From contig JACQGV010000067.1 of assembly GCA_016199375.1 (NCBI GenBank), forward strand, positions 1 to 7,060: 7,060 nt of DNA. The letters are read 5' to 3'. The notes beneath the pieces were generated by a model. The model had not been told where the DNA came from, did not search any database, and saw only the letters and a list, made by a program, of their open reading frames with translations. This DNA comes from Chloroflexota bacterium (GTDB taxonomy: Bacteria; Chloroflexota; Dehalococcoidia; SHYM01). Shown here piece after piece: positions 5,969 through 7,060 of the stretch. How positions within the stretch are numbered: the first letter of the stretch is position 1; every line of letters begins with the position of its first letter. Position numbers and translations under genes: made by a program.

Positions 5969-7060
5969 ATGGACCCTGAAATCGCGGCGCTGGTCCAAGG
6001 CCCCTTCGCCCCGCGCGAAAATGAGGGGCCTGAAAAGGTAATATCTTTGGAGGCGGCGCTGCGGCTCCACGCCCGGCCGGGGATGGCCCTCCACGTCGGT
6101 ATTGACGCCCGGGCGGCGCTCTGCGAGCTGGCCCGCCAATGGTGGGGCGACAGACCCCGGTTCACCCTGGTCATGTCCACCGTGGGCGAGCACGCCCTTA
6201 CGCTGCTCCACGGCGGCCTGGTGGAGGCGGTGGTGGCCAGCAACTTCGCCGACCTCTACCTCCCGCCCGGACCCAGCCCGGTGGTGCAGCGGGCCTTCAA
6301 GGACGGGGTCCGCTTCGAAAACTGGTCCCTGTATACCCACTTGCAGCGGCTCCAGGCGGCAGCCCTGGGGCTGGAGTTCCTGCCCACCCGCTCCCTCCTG
6401 GGGACTACGATGGCCAAGGAGAACGCCGGCGCCTTCCGGGAGATCGCCGACCCCTTCGCGAGCGGGCGGACGGTGGGCCTGGTCAAGGCCCTGGCGCCCG
6501 ACATCTCCATCGTCCACGCCTGGGCCGCCGATCCCGCCGGCAACGCCATTGGCATCCCCGCCGACGGGGACAGCTTCTGGGGCGCCCGGGCGGCCAAGGA
6601 CGGGGTCATCGTCACCTGCGAGCGGCTCGTCACCACCGAGCACCTGCGCCGCCACGCCTCCCTGGTAACCGTCCCCGGCTATCGGGTGCGGGCGGTGGTC
6701 GAGGCGCCCTTCGGCGCCCATCCCCGAGCCCTGGTGGGCAACGGCCTCCCCGACTTCCAAGGCTACACCGAGGACCTGCCCTTCCTCCAGGCCCAGCGGG
6801 ACTCCTGGAAGGACGCCGCCAGCTACGACACGTGGGTCAGGGAATGGGTCCTGGGGCCCGGGAGCCATCCGGGCTACCTGGCGCGGCTGGGGTCCGAGCG
6901 ACAGGCCCGCCTGCGGGCGCTGGCCGCGCCCGCCGGCTGGCGCCGGGCGGTCGAGGAGCGGCTGGGGACAGTATCCCTGGAGCGAGAGTACAGCCCCACC
7001 GAGATGATGGTGGTCGCCGCCGCCCGCCAGATAAAGGAGCTGGTGCGCGCCCACCGCCTC
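5969..7060 (+). CDS. Family I CoA-transferase, alpha part, possibly alpha-beta fusion (3' partial)
   Basis: The frame is open from the ATG at 5969 to the right edge (364 codons, no stop), so the gene is incomplete. It resembles the alpha subunit of family I CoA-transferases (GctA-like), which move CoA between carboxylic acids. Supporting stretches are VISLEAALRLHARPGMALHVG (24-44, with the N-terminal glycine turn), a Rossmann-like LVMSTVGEHAL (67-77), SLLGTTMAKEN (142-152), VKALAPDISIVHAWAADPAGN (172-192, the family's most typical block) and FGAHPRAL (248-255). GGAGG lies 4 nt before the ATG. From residue 341 the sequence reads YSPTEMMVVAAARQI, which resembles the opening of a beta subunit. 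The protein may therefore carry both halves in one chain. The catalytic glutamate of this family lies in the beta half and is outside the window. The substrate cannot be predicted. Confidence 0.87.
   Translation, partial: MDPEIAALVQGPFAPRENEGPEKVISLEAALRLHARPGMALHVGIDARAALCELARQWWGDRPRFTLVMSTVGEHALTLLHGGLVEAVVASNFADLYLPPGPSPVVQRAFKDGVRFENWSLYTHLQRLQAAALGLEFLPTRSLLGTTMAKENAGAFREIADPFASGRTVGLVKALAPDISIVHAWAADPAGNAIGIPADGDSFWGARAAKDGVIVTCERLVTTEHLRRHASLVTVPGYRVRAVVEAPFGAHPRALVGNGLPDFQGYTEDLPFLQAQRDSWKDAASYDTWVREWVLGPGSHPGYLARLGSERQARLRALAAPAGWRRAVEERLGTVSLEREYSPTEMMVVAAARQIKELVRAHRL

Noticed and set aside
5555..7054. A 499-codon open frame on the minus strand opposite the CoA-transferase
   Set aside because: It is a shadow of high GC third positions. 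The product is low in complexity (Gly/Pro/Arg/His-rich) without a recognisable fold, while the plus-strand frame gives a clear CoA-transferase.

Overview
The window is about 7 kb of GC-rich bacterial DNA. It carries seven protein genes and no RNA genes, mobile elements or CRISPR array that I can see. The organism looks like a free-living, uncultured-type bacterium. I lean towards Chloroflexota (Dehalococcoidia-like). The reasons are the high GC, a lipoprotein with a long Pro/Thr/Ala linker after its lipobox cysteine, an archaeal-type dUTPase paired with a DUF72 protein, and a family I CoA-transferase. This placement is an inference from style, not from a marker gene.

Left part (125-3979, + strand): a complete three-gene ABC importer operon of the ferric-iron (Fbp/Hit/Afu) type. 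It encodes a substrate-binding lipoprotein with the iron-ligand Tyr-Tyr pair, a fused two-domain permease with two EAA loops, and an ATPase with every ABC motif. Spacers are 2 and 4 nt, so the genes are almost certainly co-transcribed and translationally coupled. No Fur-type operator or convincing promoter is visible in the 124 nt upstream.

Middle part (4013-5478, - strand, convergent with the importer): a two-gene operon. The first gene is a 170-aa member of the dUTPase/dCTP deaminase superfamily, which I read as a dUTPase because the deaminase catalytic glutamate is absent. Two nucleotides later comes a 316-aa DUF72 (YecE-like) TIM-barrel protein. An extended -10 promoter (TGCTAGAAT) lies just upstream, and an 8-bp inverted repeat encloses it exactly.

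Right part (5479-7060, + strand): a divergent promoter region, a 66-aa protein with two CxxC pairs (a putative zinc ribbon), a GC hairpin that may terminate it, and the first 364 codons of a family I CoA-transferase. That reading frame runs off the right edge. Its last visible residues look like the start of a beta-subunit domain, so it may be a single-chain alpha-beta fusion.

Most of the window is ordinary housekeeping and transport content. The points most worth a second look are the possible CoA-transferase fusion, the palindrome around the dUTPase promoter with a related motif 400 nt away, the dUTPase/DUF72 pairing, and the unassigned zinc-ribbon protein transcribed divergently from it.
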